From: Virgibacillus profundi
Lineage (GTDB): Bacteria; Bacillota; Bacilli; Bacillales; Amphibacillaceae
Reading direction: 5' to 3'
Assembly: GCF_002287375.1 (NCBI RefSeq)
Contig: NZ_NPOA01000002.1
Span: 1 to 64,000, forward strand
Length of the DNA: 64,000 bases
Part shown: piece by piece, positions 16,542 to 25,865 of the stretch
How positions within the stretch are numbered: the stretch's first letter is position 1
How the letters are laid out: each line of letters opens with the position of its first letter
Translations under genes and position numbers: made by a program
The notes under the pieces: generated by a model
What the model was told of the DNA's origin: nothing
Seen by the model: only the letters and a program-made list of their open reading frames with translations
Database searches by the model: none

Positions 16542-16808
16542 TTACTCCCACTCCAATAATTGATCATGTGAATTAAGGTAATTTCCATCCCCCAGTTTTT
16601 TTCTTAGAAGGGCTTCAATCTCGGCAAAAACAACAATTTGAGGTTCTATAGACTGATAAACATTAGGGCTCCATGGGTATGTGTTAATGTTATTAAGAAC
16701 AGTAGAATTTGCAATTGCTTCTCTTACTATTTCAGCATTATTAAAAGTGATATCAGTTGTGTTACCTTCAGTAGTAAAAATGCTACTAATTTTAATGAAA
16801 TTTCCCAT
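16542..16808 (-). CDS. Hypothetical protein, 88 residues
   Basis: This is a small soluble protein that begins MGNFIKISSIFTTEGNTTDI and ends LNSHDQLLEWE. I chose the ATG at 16808 because GGAGGAG lies 7 bases before it; the longer reading upstream has no site of its own. No signal peptide, membrane segment or known motif is visible. The short N-terminal strand-like pattern followed by a helix is reminiscent of small spore germination (GerP-type) proteins, but this is a guess. It is transcribed convergently to the flagellin relic, and the next gene upstream on its own strand is the YheC/YheD-like gene at 17067. Confidence 0.6.
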   Translation of the reverse strand: MGNFIKISSIFTTEGNTTDITFNNAEIVREAIANSTVLNNINTYPWSPNVYQSIEPQIVVFAEIEALLRKKLGDGNYLNSHDQLLEWE

Positions 16809-17066
16809 GTGTTTCTCCTCCTTTCTAATTGGATTTCTTATTAACAACTTTAGAGTAGTAATGCATTACATTCAACTGGAATTTAGATTAAAATTATGTA
16901 TATTGGATTTTACGTAGAATATAATTTTCTGCAATAGTCATAAATATCATTAAAGTTAAGAAAATGACTCCTGTATAATACAGAATTCATCTTCTAAATG
17001 TTGTATGGTTCTTTTTTGCCAGATATTTTTATAACTATCCTCTACCATTTGTCTACTTTAATTTAG

Positions 17067-19556
17067 TCATTTTGGGATTTTTACTTTTTTCAAAGAATAC
17101 AATGAATCGGTAAATCCCATCACATTTTCTGCATATTTAATGCCATTATACACTGTACTAGGACCATTCGGATTTACTTCAATTAAACTAAATTGCTGAT
17201 TTCCGTCTATCCCTAACTCAACAGCCGCCTCAGAAATTACATCACCAAAAATACCTTGAAGTGCCAATGCAATCTCTTTAGATACATCTTTTATTTTGCT
17301 CTCCAGATAAGCAACTTCTTTTTCACCATAGATACCTAGAAGAAATTCAGCAAATTCTTCAGTATGATTTTTAGCAGCATTCTCACCTAATGTAGCCTCG
17401 ATATCTGCATACAGGCTTACAAATTCCCATTTCCCTTCTTTGTCGAGCATAAGGTGGGTACAAATGGAAAAAGGTTGTCCATTTCCATCCAATAATCTGG
17501 AATCCTTCTGAACAATAAAGCTGTTCTCTTTTATCAATTCCTTTAACTTATTTAGCAATGGAAATTCATTATACCCTTTTACCAATTTGCCATTTGCGAA
17601 TGCATATTTCCCATCTACAAGTCTTTCAATGTACTGATTTCCAAAATCATTTCCGATTTCCGGTTTTATCACAACCTTATCGTATTTCTCAATAAACCGA
17701 AATATATCACGTGTTTTAGTAACTTTTTGATAAGGTGCAAGAATATCATTCATTTCTTTACTGACTTGTAGCTTCTCATAAATTTCGGAACGTTTATATT
17801 GTCTGCCTGGCCATTCATTTGTAAATGGAATTTCCCCCAGTTCTTCATAAATCCATTCTGCATCTTTATCGCCCCGAAGCTTTAGACGATCGAATATTAC
17901 ATCAGGATATTCCACTACTTTTGTCACCCATTCATCATTTTCGTAAAAGTGCCCTTTTATAAGCATTTCATCATAGTCCACATCTTTCGGCGTAAAGGAG
18001 AAAAGATGCATATTTTCCTTTTCAGCTGTTTCTTCAAGAGCAATTGCTAATGGATCACTTACCACTTTCCCAATTAGTACACCTAAAGTTGTGCTGTTAT
18101 CCAATTCTGCAAACGCAAGTTTAGTTGTTCTTGCTTGGAACATTCCACTCCCGGATTTTCGCATACTATCAGAATGGACAATGCCATTTTTGGCAATATA
18201 TTTGGCATAGGCAATGGTATTAACCGCTCTTTTTTCTTCGTGATAAGCTGTTTGTGGACCATTGTTAGCTTCGTGCATCCAGTACCTACCATTTTCATCA
18301 ATTGCAAAATCAATTCCTAGCTCATCAAGGGAAAGACCGTATAGTTTATCTAAATGGTGGGCTATTTCTAAGGAAAGGCTCAGAATATCCGCTTCGTATT
18401 TTTCACCTTTTTCACCATATTCCCTTATAAGGAAATCATGGAAATTATCGACACGACCATCAGTAGCAACGTTACTCAAGTTACTTTTTTTGCTGCCAAC
18501 ACGTGGATAGATATGGGTTAATCCCCACTTGCCATCTCCATCTTTTTGTACATGAGCTCTGAAGTGATAAGGTTCATCTTCTTTTGTTCGGGTATGTATA
18601 TATCGTTGAACGATAAAACTTCCCTTTTCTCTTAAAATAACTGTCTGCATCCAATTATCAAAAGCATCTTGACTTAAAATCCGTTCTTTCTTATGTTCCT
18701 GTAGTACAAAACGAGTTCCTTTTTTCGTAACAAAGTAGATGTTTTCCCCACGGTTACTTAGAAGATATTTAAATACAACTTTATTATTCTTTTCAAGGAA
18801 ATCATGAATTCCAGCATCTTCACGGCATAAACGAAAAGGAACAAGCAGTTCTGCATATTTTCTATACTTAACCATTTGCATTGGCAATGAAAGCTTATTT
18901 CCAACATGGAAGCTGGTAAACGGGATGACTCTGCGAAGTTTTCTTTCAACATGCGAACGTTTTCCGCCACCAACATTGTTTATTACATCAGGAAAAGGTG
19001 CTTTAACGCGTTTCCACTTTCCGCCTGTACATACATCTGCCGTAACTATTTCATTTTCAAAATCAGCATCCGCTGAAGTAAAGAAAAGCAGCTTAGTGTT
19101 TTGTCTTTCGCTTTCCTGGACTAAGGCATTTACTCGTGCTTCTGGGTAAAATGCACGCGGATTATTAAATGAATGAAATACTCCAATCGTATACATTTTA
19201 TTCTGAGCTTGCTCGTCAGTATTTGTTGCAATATTATTAGTAATCTTTTTTAGAAGGGGCAGAAGGGAAAATTGCAAAATCTCACTAATTTTGATGAACT
19301 TACCCTTTTCCAGTAGCTGTGCAATCTCTAAAAAATATTTTTCTGTTTTACTTTTTTGTACAGCCCATTCTTCTATTTTCGATATAGCATTAATTTGGCT
19401 CACTGCATTAAACCCATCAACAATGGAGCTAAAGATAAAGATGCTTTGGTTTAATTCTTTCTCTTTCATAAGCTTATGAAAATGCTCTGTGGCTTCAATT
19501 AATGTTTGAAATATATTATTGACTTGTTGAAGTTGCTTATCCGTTGATGTTGACAT
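17067..19556 (-). CDS. Double YheC/YheD-type ATP-grasp protein
   Basis: This 829-residue protein contains two YheC/YheD-like (endospore coat-associated, ATP-grasp fold) units in tandem. About residues 1-120 are helical and without a match. Unit 1 spans about 125-470 and includes GVFHSFNNPRAFYPEARVNA, KYLLSNRGENIYFV, FIVQRYI and WMHEANNGPQTAY. Unit 2 spans about 470-829, with GVLIGKVVSDP, FIEKYDKVVIKPEIGNDFG, FIVQKDSRLL and IEVNPNGPSTVYNG. The terminal NGP motifs and the metal-binding N/E pattern are kept in both. Family members usually have one unit of about 360-450 residues, so this is a fusion or internal duplication. AGGAG precedes the ATG at 19556. It is probably a spore coat enzyme; substrate unknown. 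Confidence 0.85.
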   Translation of the reverse strand: MSTSTDKQLQQVNNIFQTLIEATEHFHKLMKEKELNQSIFIFSSIVDGFNAVSQINAISKIEEWAVQKSKTEKYFLEIAQLLEKGKFIKISEILQFSLLPLLKKITNNIATNTDEQAQNKMYTIGVFHSFNNPRAFYPEARVNALVQESERQNTKLLFFTSADADFENEIVTADVCTGGKWKRVKAPFPDVINNVGGGKRSHVERKLRRVIPFTSFHVGNKLSLPMQMVKYRKYAELLVPFRLCREDAGIHDFLEKNNKVVFKYLLSNRGENIYFVTKKGTRFVLQEHKKERILSQDAFDNWMQTVILREKGSFIVQRYIHTRTKEDEPYHFRAHVQKDGDGKWGLTHIYPRVGSKKSNLSNVATDGRVDNFHDFLIREYGEKGEKYEADILSLSLEIAHHLDKLYGLSLDELGIDFAIDENGRYWMHEANNGPQTAYHEEKRAVNTIAYAKYIAKNGIVHSDSMRKSGSGMFQARTTKLAFAELDNSTTLGVLIGKVVSDPLAIALEETAEKENMHLFSFTPKDVDYDEMLIKGHFYENDEWVTKVVEYPDVIFDRLKLRGDKDAEWIYEELGEIPFTNEWPGRQYKRSEIYEKLQVSKEMNDILAPYQKVTKTRDIFRFIEKYDKVVIKPEIGNDFGNQYIERLVDGKYAFANGKLVKGYNEFPLLNKLKELIKENSFIVQKDSRLLDGNGQPFSICTHLMLDKEGKWEFVSLYADIEATLGENAAKNHTEEFAEFLLGIYGEKEVAYLESKIKDVSKEIALALQGIFGDVISEAAVELGIDGNQQFSLIEVNPNGPSTVYNGIKYAENVMGFTDSLYSLKKVKIPK

Positions 19557-19710
19557 ATATGACACTCCTAAATAAAATAACTATATTTGTTAATGTGTTC
19601 ATAACTATTATCGGTACAAAAGGTTGCTGATTAAAGTGGAAAGATAAAATACATTATGTGGAATATGATCTATTAAGAGTTTCATGCAAACAAGAAGGTC
19701 ATATTTCATA

Positions 19711-21156
19711 TTATTGATCTCCCTGTTTATTACCTAAAAGAAGATAACTTAATTTTTCTTCCGGAATATTGTTATATTCCTTCCGTTTAAACAGATAAAA
19801 AACAATACCAATCAGAGACCATGTTAGTAATGCAATTTTGGATTCTATCCCTAGAAAGGCAGGTGAACCCGGAATCAAAAGTAATAAAATAAAAACAAGA
19901 CTCGAAACTACTCCGAATAATGCGATTATCTTTTTAACAGGTGCAAAGACATTTTTACTATCATTCACGCTATCCTGACGCCATTTAAAAAGTCTAAAGG
20001 CAGTAAAGCATGTGTAAAAGTATGCAATGGATACACCGATGGAAGACATATCAACAATCCATAGTAAGACCTCTCGACCAAACCAGGGTGCCAGCATGGC
20101 GATAATCACTGTAAAAATAATTCCAGCGTATGGAGTATGATACTTAGGATGCAATTTTGAAAAAAGTCCAGGCAAAACTTTAGCTCGTGACATGGCAAAT
20201 AGTAAACGACTTGATGATACGATAAATCCATTAATACCAGTAAAAATACCCATACTTAGAGTAATTACCAGTAGACCAAGTCCAAAGTTACCTAATACGT
20301 TTTGGATAGCAGCACCTGTACCCCATAGGTGGTTCTGTTTAACTAATCCAGTCCACGGTTCAGCCATAGCAGTTGCCATAATCATTAAACTATATAGTAA
20401 AGCACTCGCAATAAGGGCGAAAATAATCAGACTAAACGCTTTCTTTGAAGAAAAGTTAAATTCTTCAGCAGCCTGTGGAACATTATCGAATCCAACATAT
20501 GCCCATGGAGCGATTGCAACAATTGCTATGATAGATGCAAAGGTTGTAGATTCCGGATTGAACAAAGGTTTCATATTTTCAAGTCCTGATCCAGGAGACA
20601 TTCCTACCAAAAAGGTTAGAATTATTATGCTAGCGATCATTACCATACAAAATATAAATTGGATGCTTCCAGAAAAGCCAGTACCCTTAATATTGAAATA
20701 TGTAAATAAAATAAGAACAAATGAAGCAATAAGTATTTCGGTAAAATAAATGTCCCAGCCCGCTAATTGATAAATATGTATGTTTTCTACAAATCTTGGA
20801 TACACAAATTTAATCATTAAAGCAAATGCAGATGCATTCAATGCAACGATACAAATATACCCAAGTGTCAAGAACCACCCACAAATGAAAGCATGCGTCC
20901 TACCCAAGCCAATAAACGCATAAGCGAATTCTCCGCCAGAAACTGGGAACTTTTTAATCAGGAAACCGTAGCTAACAGCTATGACCATCATTAGAATAGC
21001 ACCTATTGAAAATCCTATGATAACTCCCATCGGACCAGCTGTCTCCATCCAGTTGGTTGGTTGTACAAAAGCTCCCCAGCCGATAGAAGACCCTAAAGCA
21101 ATCGCCCAGACCCAGTGGGGTTTCAATGTCTTTTTTAAACTTGCTCTTTCTTCCAT
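19711..21156 (-). CDS. APC-family amino acid permease
   Basis: This 481-residue integral membrane protein has about 12 membrane segments. The amino acid-polyamine-organocation family signature is at the N-terminus (IALGSSIGWGAFVQPTNWM, first helix with the broken GSSIGWG substrate loop), followed by FPVSGGEFAYAFIGLGR. Members import or exchange amino acids using proton or product gradients; the substrate cannot be read from sequence. CGGAGG lies 6 bases before the ATG. It is followed at 150 bases by the YheC/YheD-like gene on the same strand, which may or may not be co-transcribed. Confidence 0.9.
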   Translation of the reverse strand: MEERASLKKTLKPHWVWAIALGSSIGWGAFVQPTNWMETAGPMGVIIGFSIGAILMMVIAVSYGFLIKKFPVSGGEFAYAFIGLGRTHAFICGWFLTLGYICIVALNASAFALMIKFVYPRFVENIHIYQLAGWDIYFTEILIASFVLILFTYFNIKGTGFSGSIQFIFCMVMIASIIILTFLVGMSPGSGLENMKPLFNPESTTFASIIAIVAIAPWAYVGFDNVPQAAEEFNFSSKKAFSLIIFALIASALLYSLMIMATAMAEPWTGLVKQNHLWGTGAAIQNVLGNFGLGLLVITLSMGIFTGINGFIVSSSRLLFAMSRAKVLPGLFSKLHPKYHTPYAGIIFTVIIAMLAPWFGREVLLWIVDMSSIGVSIAYFYTCFTAFRLFKWRQDSVNDSKNVFAPVKKIIALFGVVSSLVFILLLLIPGSPAFLGIESKIALLTWSLIGIVFYLFKRKEYNNIPEEKLSYLLLGNKQGDQ

Positions 21157-21589
21157 AGTTTACCTCCGAATATGAACTTGATTATCTACTGTTTAATAGT
21201 AACAGAATATATTGATTTTGGAATGGAATAGTTTAGATATACGAAGGTATTTTTATAGATTAATAGTATGACTATACTATCTTATTCTAGGAAGAGAAGG
21301 TAGAGCTAGGGGATTATAGGGTGGGCCGGAAGAACCTTCATTTATCAGCCCTATTAGAAACTCAATACGTTACGGTATGGTTTTGACAATAGAATCTCAA
21401 GAGGGTTAGTCCGAGCTTTTTAACTAATTCTGGAGATCAGAATATATAAAAACGGAGATATACAGTGGTGTGCTTTTAGAATTTATTCAGTATTTAATAT
21501 AAATTAAACCTATTTCACTTTAATAATAGTAATTAATACCGATATAATATATAGGCAATAATAACTATTTTAAGAAATGGGGTAAAATA
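21157..21589. other. Divergent intergenic region
   Basis: These 433 bases separate the permease gene (minus) from the gene at 21590 (plus). A TATAAT-like element at about 21544 could be the -10 box for the plus-strand gene. No gene, repeat or clear operator is visible. Confidence 0.4.
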
Positions 21590-22276
21590 ATGAGTTTTTT
21601 AAAAGGATTAGGTTCCGTTATAGGGGAAGTTACAGGTACTGTAATAGGTGGAACAATAAAAGCAACAGGACAAATTACTAATATTGAATTTGTTGAAGAA
21701 ATAGGTGATGGAGTGAAAAAGGCTTCCTCATTCGCGGGCGATAAATTAGGCGAAGTTGCAAGTGGTACTTGGGACGCCGCTTCTGGTATTGTTACTCAAA
21801 ATGAAGACAAGTTGGACACAGGATTAAATGATATGGGAAAAGCAATTGGTGACACTGCTAAAGCGGCTGGTCATACAATTTGCCATGTTGTTGATAATGG
21901 AAAAGATGTTGTAGAAGGGTTAAAGGATGGAGATGATCACCAGCTAAAAAATGGGGCTAAAGGTTTAATAAAAGTCGGCGCCTTTGGAGCATTGTCCCTT
22001 GGAATTATCGATCTTGTTGATGGGGCAGATGCCACCGATCATAATGTTGCTTCGAGTGCATCTACTGATTCAGTGAATATTACAAGTGAAACGACTTTAC
22101 CAGCAGCTGAAGAAAATGTGAATCTTGTGGAGAATCCAAATCATCATCATGTTGAACCACACTTCCGAACTTTGGCGGATGGAACTACAATTTGGGTGGA
22201 TGGCGATGGTGATACATCTACAGATACTTATGAGGGATGGACACAATCCAATCCGGATTATCGTGTAAAGGGGTAG
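21590..22276 (+). CDS. Glycine-rich hypothetical protein with C-terminal HVEPHFR motif
   Basis: This 228-residue protein has an N-terminal half (about 1-150) of amphipathic, Gly/Ala-rich helices with short repeats such as GEVTGTVIGGTIKATGQIT and GDGVKKASSFAGDKLGEVA, resembling glycine-zipper or apolipoprotein-like membrane-associated proteins. The C-terminal 45 residues hold HHHVEPHFRTLADGTTIWVD and GDGDTS. This histidine-aspartate module recurs in small Bacillaceae proteins of unknown function. No cleavable signal is present. AAATGGGG lies near the start. No function is assigned. Confidence 0.7.
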   Translation: MSFLKGLGSVIGEVTGTVIGGTIKATGQITNIEFVEEIGDGVKKASSFAGDKLGEVASGTWDAASGIVTQNEDKLDTGLNDMGKAIGDTAKAAGHTICHVVDNGKDVVEGLKDGDDHQLKNGAKGLIKVGAFGALSLGIIDLVDGADATDHNVASSASTDSVNITSETTLPAAEENVNLVENPNHHHVEPHFRTLADGTTIWVDGDGDTSTDTYEGWTQSNPDYRVKG

Positions 22277-22741
22277 ACGAGAATTGATTATATTAAAATT
22301 GGAACCGCAAAAACCTAGGGTCAGGCCCATAGTTTAAAGTGCTTAATTACTCATATTTTGGGACAGTGTTCCTGTCCCTTGTTCGTCCCGTGCGAATGAA
22401 GTTGATTTGAACCACGATCATACTGACTAAATAAAACGCTGGCATTGCATAATAATATACTAGGAAAATATAATATTGATTATATGATTGATTTACATCA
22501 TCAAGGTGCCCAAAGAGGAAGGGAACTTGTGTCCTGATCGATTTTTATTCTTCGACTGGAAATGTGTTTGAAGAACTTAAAAGAAGTGCCAGTCCTCCCT
22601 GAACCACTTTAAAGCGGTAAAGTGATATCTAGAAGGAGCAAGAATAGATGAAAGTTAATCCCATTGATTCTTACAGCTTTTTTTAAAAAAATTGTTGTTT
22701 ATGTGATCGCTTGCCGCATCTTCTGCAAGGTTACACATTGT
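22277..22741. other. Intergenic region with a GGGACA hairpin
   Basis: No intact gene. GGGACAG (22360-22366) and CTGTCCC (22372-22378) form a short hairpin followed by TTGTTC. It may end the upstream gene, and the same motif recurs widely as an interspersed sequence in Bacillaceae. The rest shows only scattered short frames. Confidence 0.45.
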
Positions 22742-22828
22742 TTAGAGTTTTTCTTCCAGGACATCAAGATATTTGATTCTTTCTTTTGTCCATTGGAGCT
22801 GGTGGAGTTCGTCGTGTGAATTATTCAT
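22742..22828 (-). pseudogene. Small gene remnant cut by an in-frame stop
   Basis: From ATG at 22828 the minus strand reads MNNSHDELHQLQWTKERIKY and LDVLEEKL, then TAA, and continues in the same frame with MCNLAEDAASDHINNNF. The clean helical, charged sequence on both sides of the stop suggests a short coiled protein gene broken by a nonsense change. No family is recognised, and the ribosome binding site is weak. Confidence 0.45.
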
Positions 22829-22870
22829 TTAGTCTCTCTAACTTCTATTTATACATTCGATACATCAGGG

Positions 22871-23231
22871 TTTTTTTGGCAACCCCTTACTGCTTTTATC
22901 GATACAGAAACTCAAAGAAGACAACTAAACAAGGAATTCCAACTAGTCCAAGAAGAAGTAAATAACATGGTGCAAGAATGGAAATATAAAGGGAATTAAT
23001 CGTATGCATAATTTATTGCAGAGGGAGAACGTAATAGAAAAACAAATCCACTTAATGAAGTAAGCGAGTGAATGGCTGGAAACAGTAGAAGAAGATTTAA
23101 TACATACAAAACAATTATTGAATGAACAATCAACATCCTTATATAGTGATGTTAAAAAGGAAATAAATGACCCACATTTTAGAGAATACACCAAGTCAGG
23201 AGATGAAGAAATTGAATTCTGGTCCGGTTGA
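22871..23231 (+). pseudogene. Broken gene of unknown family
   Basis: A single reading can be followed through damage: FWQPLTAFIDTETQRRQLNK, EEVNNMVQEWKYKG, two TAA codons near 22998 and 23007, then FIAEGERNRKTNPLNE, a frameshift near 23067, then SEWLETVEEDLIHTKQLLNE and EYTKSGDEEIEFWSG before a stop. The amino acid composition is that of a helical soluble protein. Its last 20 bases overlap the presumed start of the next gene, which suggests the two were once translationally coupled. No family is recognised. Confidence 0.65.
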
Positions 23232-23748
23232 ATTATCTTGGTTTACCATTGCAAAAATTATTCTTGGAAGTAGTTTATTAAGTAGCTTTTTTAGTATAGT
23301 TGTTACAAGATTGTTTGATAAGAATCGGTTAAGCAAGGAGAAAGATCATAAACTATTCTGTAACCTTGACTATTTAACAAGGACTTTTATAAATGATTTA
23401 AAAGAGGGCTATTCAGGAAGACTGGATAGTGTAGGTAGATATCAAGCAAGACTGCAGTTACTAACTTCTCACTATAATGAAATGACAGATTTTATTAACC
23501 AAGAGGGGCGGTTGCTTGCTATAAAACTTGTTGATTCACTTTTTGCTTATGCTAATGAGGTTGACCAATACTATGATTCTCACCATCCACGTACAAAAGA
23601 ACTAGTATCACCGAAAGAAGTAATCAATAATTATGATAATTTCAGAAAATATATGTTAAGGCGAGCTCCCACAACAGATTACCGGGTAGAACAATCACTC
23701 AGCAAGTACGTCAATGATTGGGCTGAGCCATTAGACTTAGAAACATAA
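23212..23748 (+). CDS. Hypothetical protein with one N-terminal membrane segment
   Basis: This 178-residue protein has a hydrophobic segment near the N-terminus (SWFTIAKIILGSSLLSSFFS), then a charged helical region to the end (YQARLQLLTSHYNEMTDFIN, PTTDYRVEQSLSKYVNDWAE). I prefer the TTG at 23212 because AGGAG lies 9 bases upstream and because the overlapping broken gene runs to 23231 in another frame; an in-frame ATG at 23167 is the alternative. The topology suggests a short N-terminal anchor with a cytosolic domain. It may have partnered the protein encoded by the broken upstream gene. No family is recognised. Confidence 0.6.
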   Translation: MNSGPVELSWFTIAKIILGSSLLSSFFSIVVTRLFDKNRLSKEKDHKLFCNLDYLTRTFINDLKEGYSGRLDSVGRYQARLQLLTSHYNEMTDFINQEGRLLAIKLVDSLFAYANEVDQYYDSHHPRTKELVSPKEVINNYDNFRKYMLRRAPTTDYRVEQSLSKYVNDWAEPLDLET

Positions 23749-23957
23749 AATCACTTGCACACCAACGGATTAAAAAATAGAGTATCCCATGGATGGAGTA
23801 ATTATCCATAAAATGTAGACTTGTTGATTACTGGATGATAATAATTTCCTGCAAAATAAGTACAATGTTATCATCACAATTCGGGGAGATCGGGTGCTGT
23901 CCCCCACCGCTTTATATTTTATGTTATATTATAATAAATATGAATGGAGGTTTTATT

Positions 23958-24236
23958 TTGATTAAAGCTACCGCAATTAAAATGAAAGCAGGTAAAGAGA
24001 AATCTGATTTATTAACTGAAATCGATTCAATCTTTTTAAAAGGTGTAAAAGAAGACAATTTCTATAAAAAAGAAAACGTTCATGATTTTATAATAGACTA
24101 TCCTGAAAGTCCAATCGAAGTAGACATTCACCCCTATCCGAAACTAATCCCAGTAGTTAGTAACGGTCAAAAATATGTTCGTTCCGAGGCAAATGAAACA
24201 CCAAATGATAATTTACTCAAATTACCACGCCAATAA
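23958..24236 (+). CDS. DUF3892 family protein
   Basis: This small soluble protein of 92 residues matches the DUF3892 pattern: IKATAIKMKAGKEKSDLLTE at the N-terminus, a central strand region, and the conserved end VSNGQKYVRSEANETPNDNL followed by LKLPRQ. Proteins of this family are short, single-domain and of unknown function. TGGAGG lies 9 bases before the TTG start at 23958, and a longer reading from 23835 has no such site. It is followed by 450 bases without a gene. Confidence 0.8.
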   Translation: MIKATAIKMKAGKEKSDLLTEIDSIFLKGVKEDNFYKKENVHDFIIDYPESPIEVDIHPYPKLIPVVSNGQKYVRSEANETPNDNLLKLPRQ

Positions 24237-24693
24237 TTGAAAAGTTGCTAGTGAATCATTGGGATTAATCCTCTACTAAATTAAAACTTTAATGTAGCAG
24301 GGGACTGAACCTATTATTCCAGAGTAACAACAATCCACGAAAAATATTTCAAAAGAATAATTTGTGTAGCGGGTTCTCTAGATGAACCCGTTATTTTCAT
24401 GGGATAAAATCAATCCCTTACTTTACTTGAAATAATGAGACTAAAGCAAAGACCTTAACAAATTGTAACTGCTATAATAAAATGAACAAAGAATGGACAG
24501 ATGAAGCTAGAAGGACTATACTCAGAATAAAAAAATCAGTTTATTAAACAAAGTTAATGTGGATTCATTTCCTTTAGCTTGGTTAATATCATTATTCTAA
24601 ACTAATGACCGAGTTGGAAACATATGATTAAGAAAGGAATCAATCAGGCTTCGGTATGAAATTAAGGAATGAGAGCAAATTAAAAAGAAGCAG
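24237..24693. other. Intergenic region
   Basis: No gene is supported in these 457 bases. The only clear structure is the terminator-like hairpin at 24370-24397. Confidence 0.5.
24370..24397 (+). terminator. Terminator-like hairpin
   Basis: CGGGTTC and GAACCCG pair around TCTAGAT and are followed by TTATTTT. It lies 130 bases after the DUF3892 gene. Confidence 0.6.
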
Positions 24694-24885
24694 TCAATAC
24701 CGCTTCTCCGCATGTAAGACTTTATTTTGCATCATTGCTCGCATAGCCCTTTGTGTATAAGTGTATTCTTCCTGACGATGATTTTGGTGGAAACTTACAA
24801 GATTTTTTTCGAATTCTGTTTGTTTACGTTCATATTTACTTGTAGAATTCTCAATATTTCTCATTAATTGGCTTCCAATAGGCAT
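24694..24885 (-). CDS. Small hypothetical helical protein
   Basis: This 63-residue protein starts MPIGSQLMRNIENSTSKYER and continues as one long charged helix rich in Gln, Glu and Arg (RQEEYTYTQRAMRAMMQNKV). AAAGGGAG precedes the ATG at 24885 with good spacing; an in-frame ATG three codons earlier overlaps the site. The form suggests a small coiled-coil or nucleic acid-binding protein. It is adjacent to a zeta-toxin relic and could be part of the same degraded region. No family is recognised. Confidence 0.5.
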   Translation of the reverse strand: MPIGSQLMRNIENSTSKYERKQTEFEKNLVSFHQNHRQEEYTYTQRAMRAMMQNKVLHAEKRY

Positions 24886-24933
24886 AAAAATCATCTCCCT
24901 TTGCTTATATTATACCCGAAACCTGGGGAAAAA

Positions 24934-25448
24934 TCACTTTTTTCTTTGTTTAGCTAAGAATTCATGGTACAACTCTTCCTCAAAAACCTTCTCACCTTTA
25001 TCCTGTGTCTTTTGAGCAACCAATAAGGTATACCATTTCTAGTATCATACAAAAAATACTCGTCCACCAAATCCTTTAGCTTGAGAAATGAGTGGGGAAT
25101 AGCTCGGTGTGTCTCATCAACAATATTCTCTAGAACCGCTCTTCCTGTGGCTACAAATCTAGCTTTATTCCTCTTATGGGCTATATTCAATGGTACATCA
25201 ACAATAACAATCGTGATAAAATAATTTTTATCCCGTAGCACTTCAATAATCTCTTTATATTTAGGCACAGTTTTCATTGTTCCGTCATAGATAAAAGGAT
25301 ATTCAAGATCAATAGACTCAGTAAGTATAGTGTCACCAATATCTGAACTTTCATCATGAACATAAAACGCAGCGAATTTTGGATATTTTTCTTTGTAATC
25401 ATTATATTCGGGTATTTTTTATTTAATCTCATCGGAGTCAATAGTTAG
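24934..25448 (-). pseudogene. Degraded zeta-toxin-family kinase
   Basis: The minus strand reads TIDSDEIK, an in-frame TAA at 25419-25421, PEYNDYKEKYPKFAAFYVHD, DLEYPFIYDGTMKTVPKYKE, FITIVIVDVPLNIAHKRNKA and RFVATGRAV. These match the middle and C-terminal parts of zeta-toxin kinases, which phosphorylate UDP-N-acetylglucosamine. The N-terminal Walker A segment is gone. Near 25020 a frameshift moves the true tail (VAQKTQDKGEKVFEEELYHE) to another frame that ends at 24934. Three independent lesions make it a pseudogene. No epsilon-type antitoxin gene is seen. Confidence 0.8.
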
Positions 25449-25548
25449 GGGTGCCTGTCACTTCACGAATTTTGCCGAAAAGTAAACCAGAAAAAAGCCC
25501 CTGCATTGGGTAGACTATGATTAATTAGATTAATTCGGAAAATAAAAT

Positions 25549-25848
25549 TTACGTTTGAACATACAAATTATTATTACCACCATCTAATGTTCCATCAATA
25601 ATAAATGGTGTTTCTAATGCTTTAGATATTTTCAGTAATGTTTCTACTTTAGGACTGGTTAATCCCGCTTCAATTCTGCCAATCGTAGACTTGGGTACAC
25701 CGGCTAAATCAGCCAACTTTTGCTGAGACATTTTTAATGTTTGCCGCTTTGTCTTGATTTGTGCAGCTATTTGTCCCTCGAGCTGAAGACTTTGAACATG
25801 GTCAGCCCCACGGATTTTGGAGTATCTCTTTAAAAAATCACTCATCAT
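25549..25848 (-). CDS. higA: HigA-type antitoxin, XRE family
   Basis: This DNA-binding protein of 99 residues has an XRE helix-turn-helix at about residues 30-85 (MSQQKLADLAGVPKSTIGRI, then EAGLTSPKVETLLKISKALE). In type II HigBA modules the antitoxin neutralises the HigB RNase and represses the operon. It follows the toxin gene with an 17-base gap, the toxin-first order characteristic of higBA. AAGGAG lies 6 bases before the ATG at 25848; the next codon is also ATG. A short tail after the HTH (IIDGTLDGGNNNLYVQT) may contact the toxin. Confidence 0.85.
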   Translation of the reverse strand: MMSDFLKRYSKIRGADHVQSLQLEGQIAAQIKTKRQTLKMSQQKLADLAGVPKSTIGRIEAGLTSPKVETLLKISKALETPFIIDGTLDGGNNNLYVQT

Positions 25849-25865
25849 TATCATCTCCTTCTATC

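Noticed and set aside
22360-22378. GGGACAG/CTGTCCC hairpin, and the GGTGCCTGTCAC stretch near 25447, as ends of a mobile element
   Set aside because: Both resemble short interspersed sequences common in Bacillaceae, but no matching partner end, target duplication or transposase is visible.
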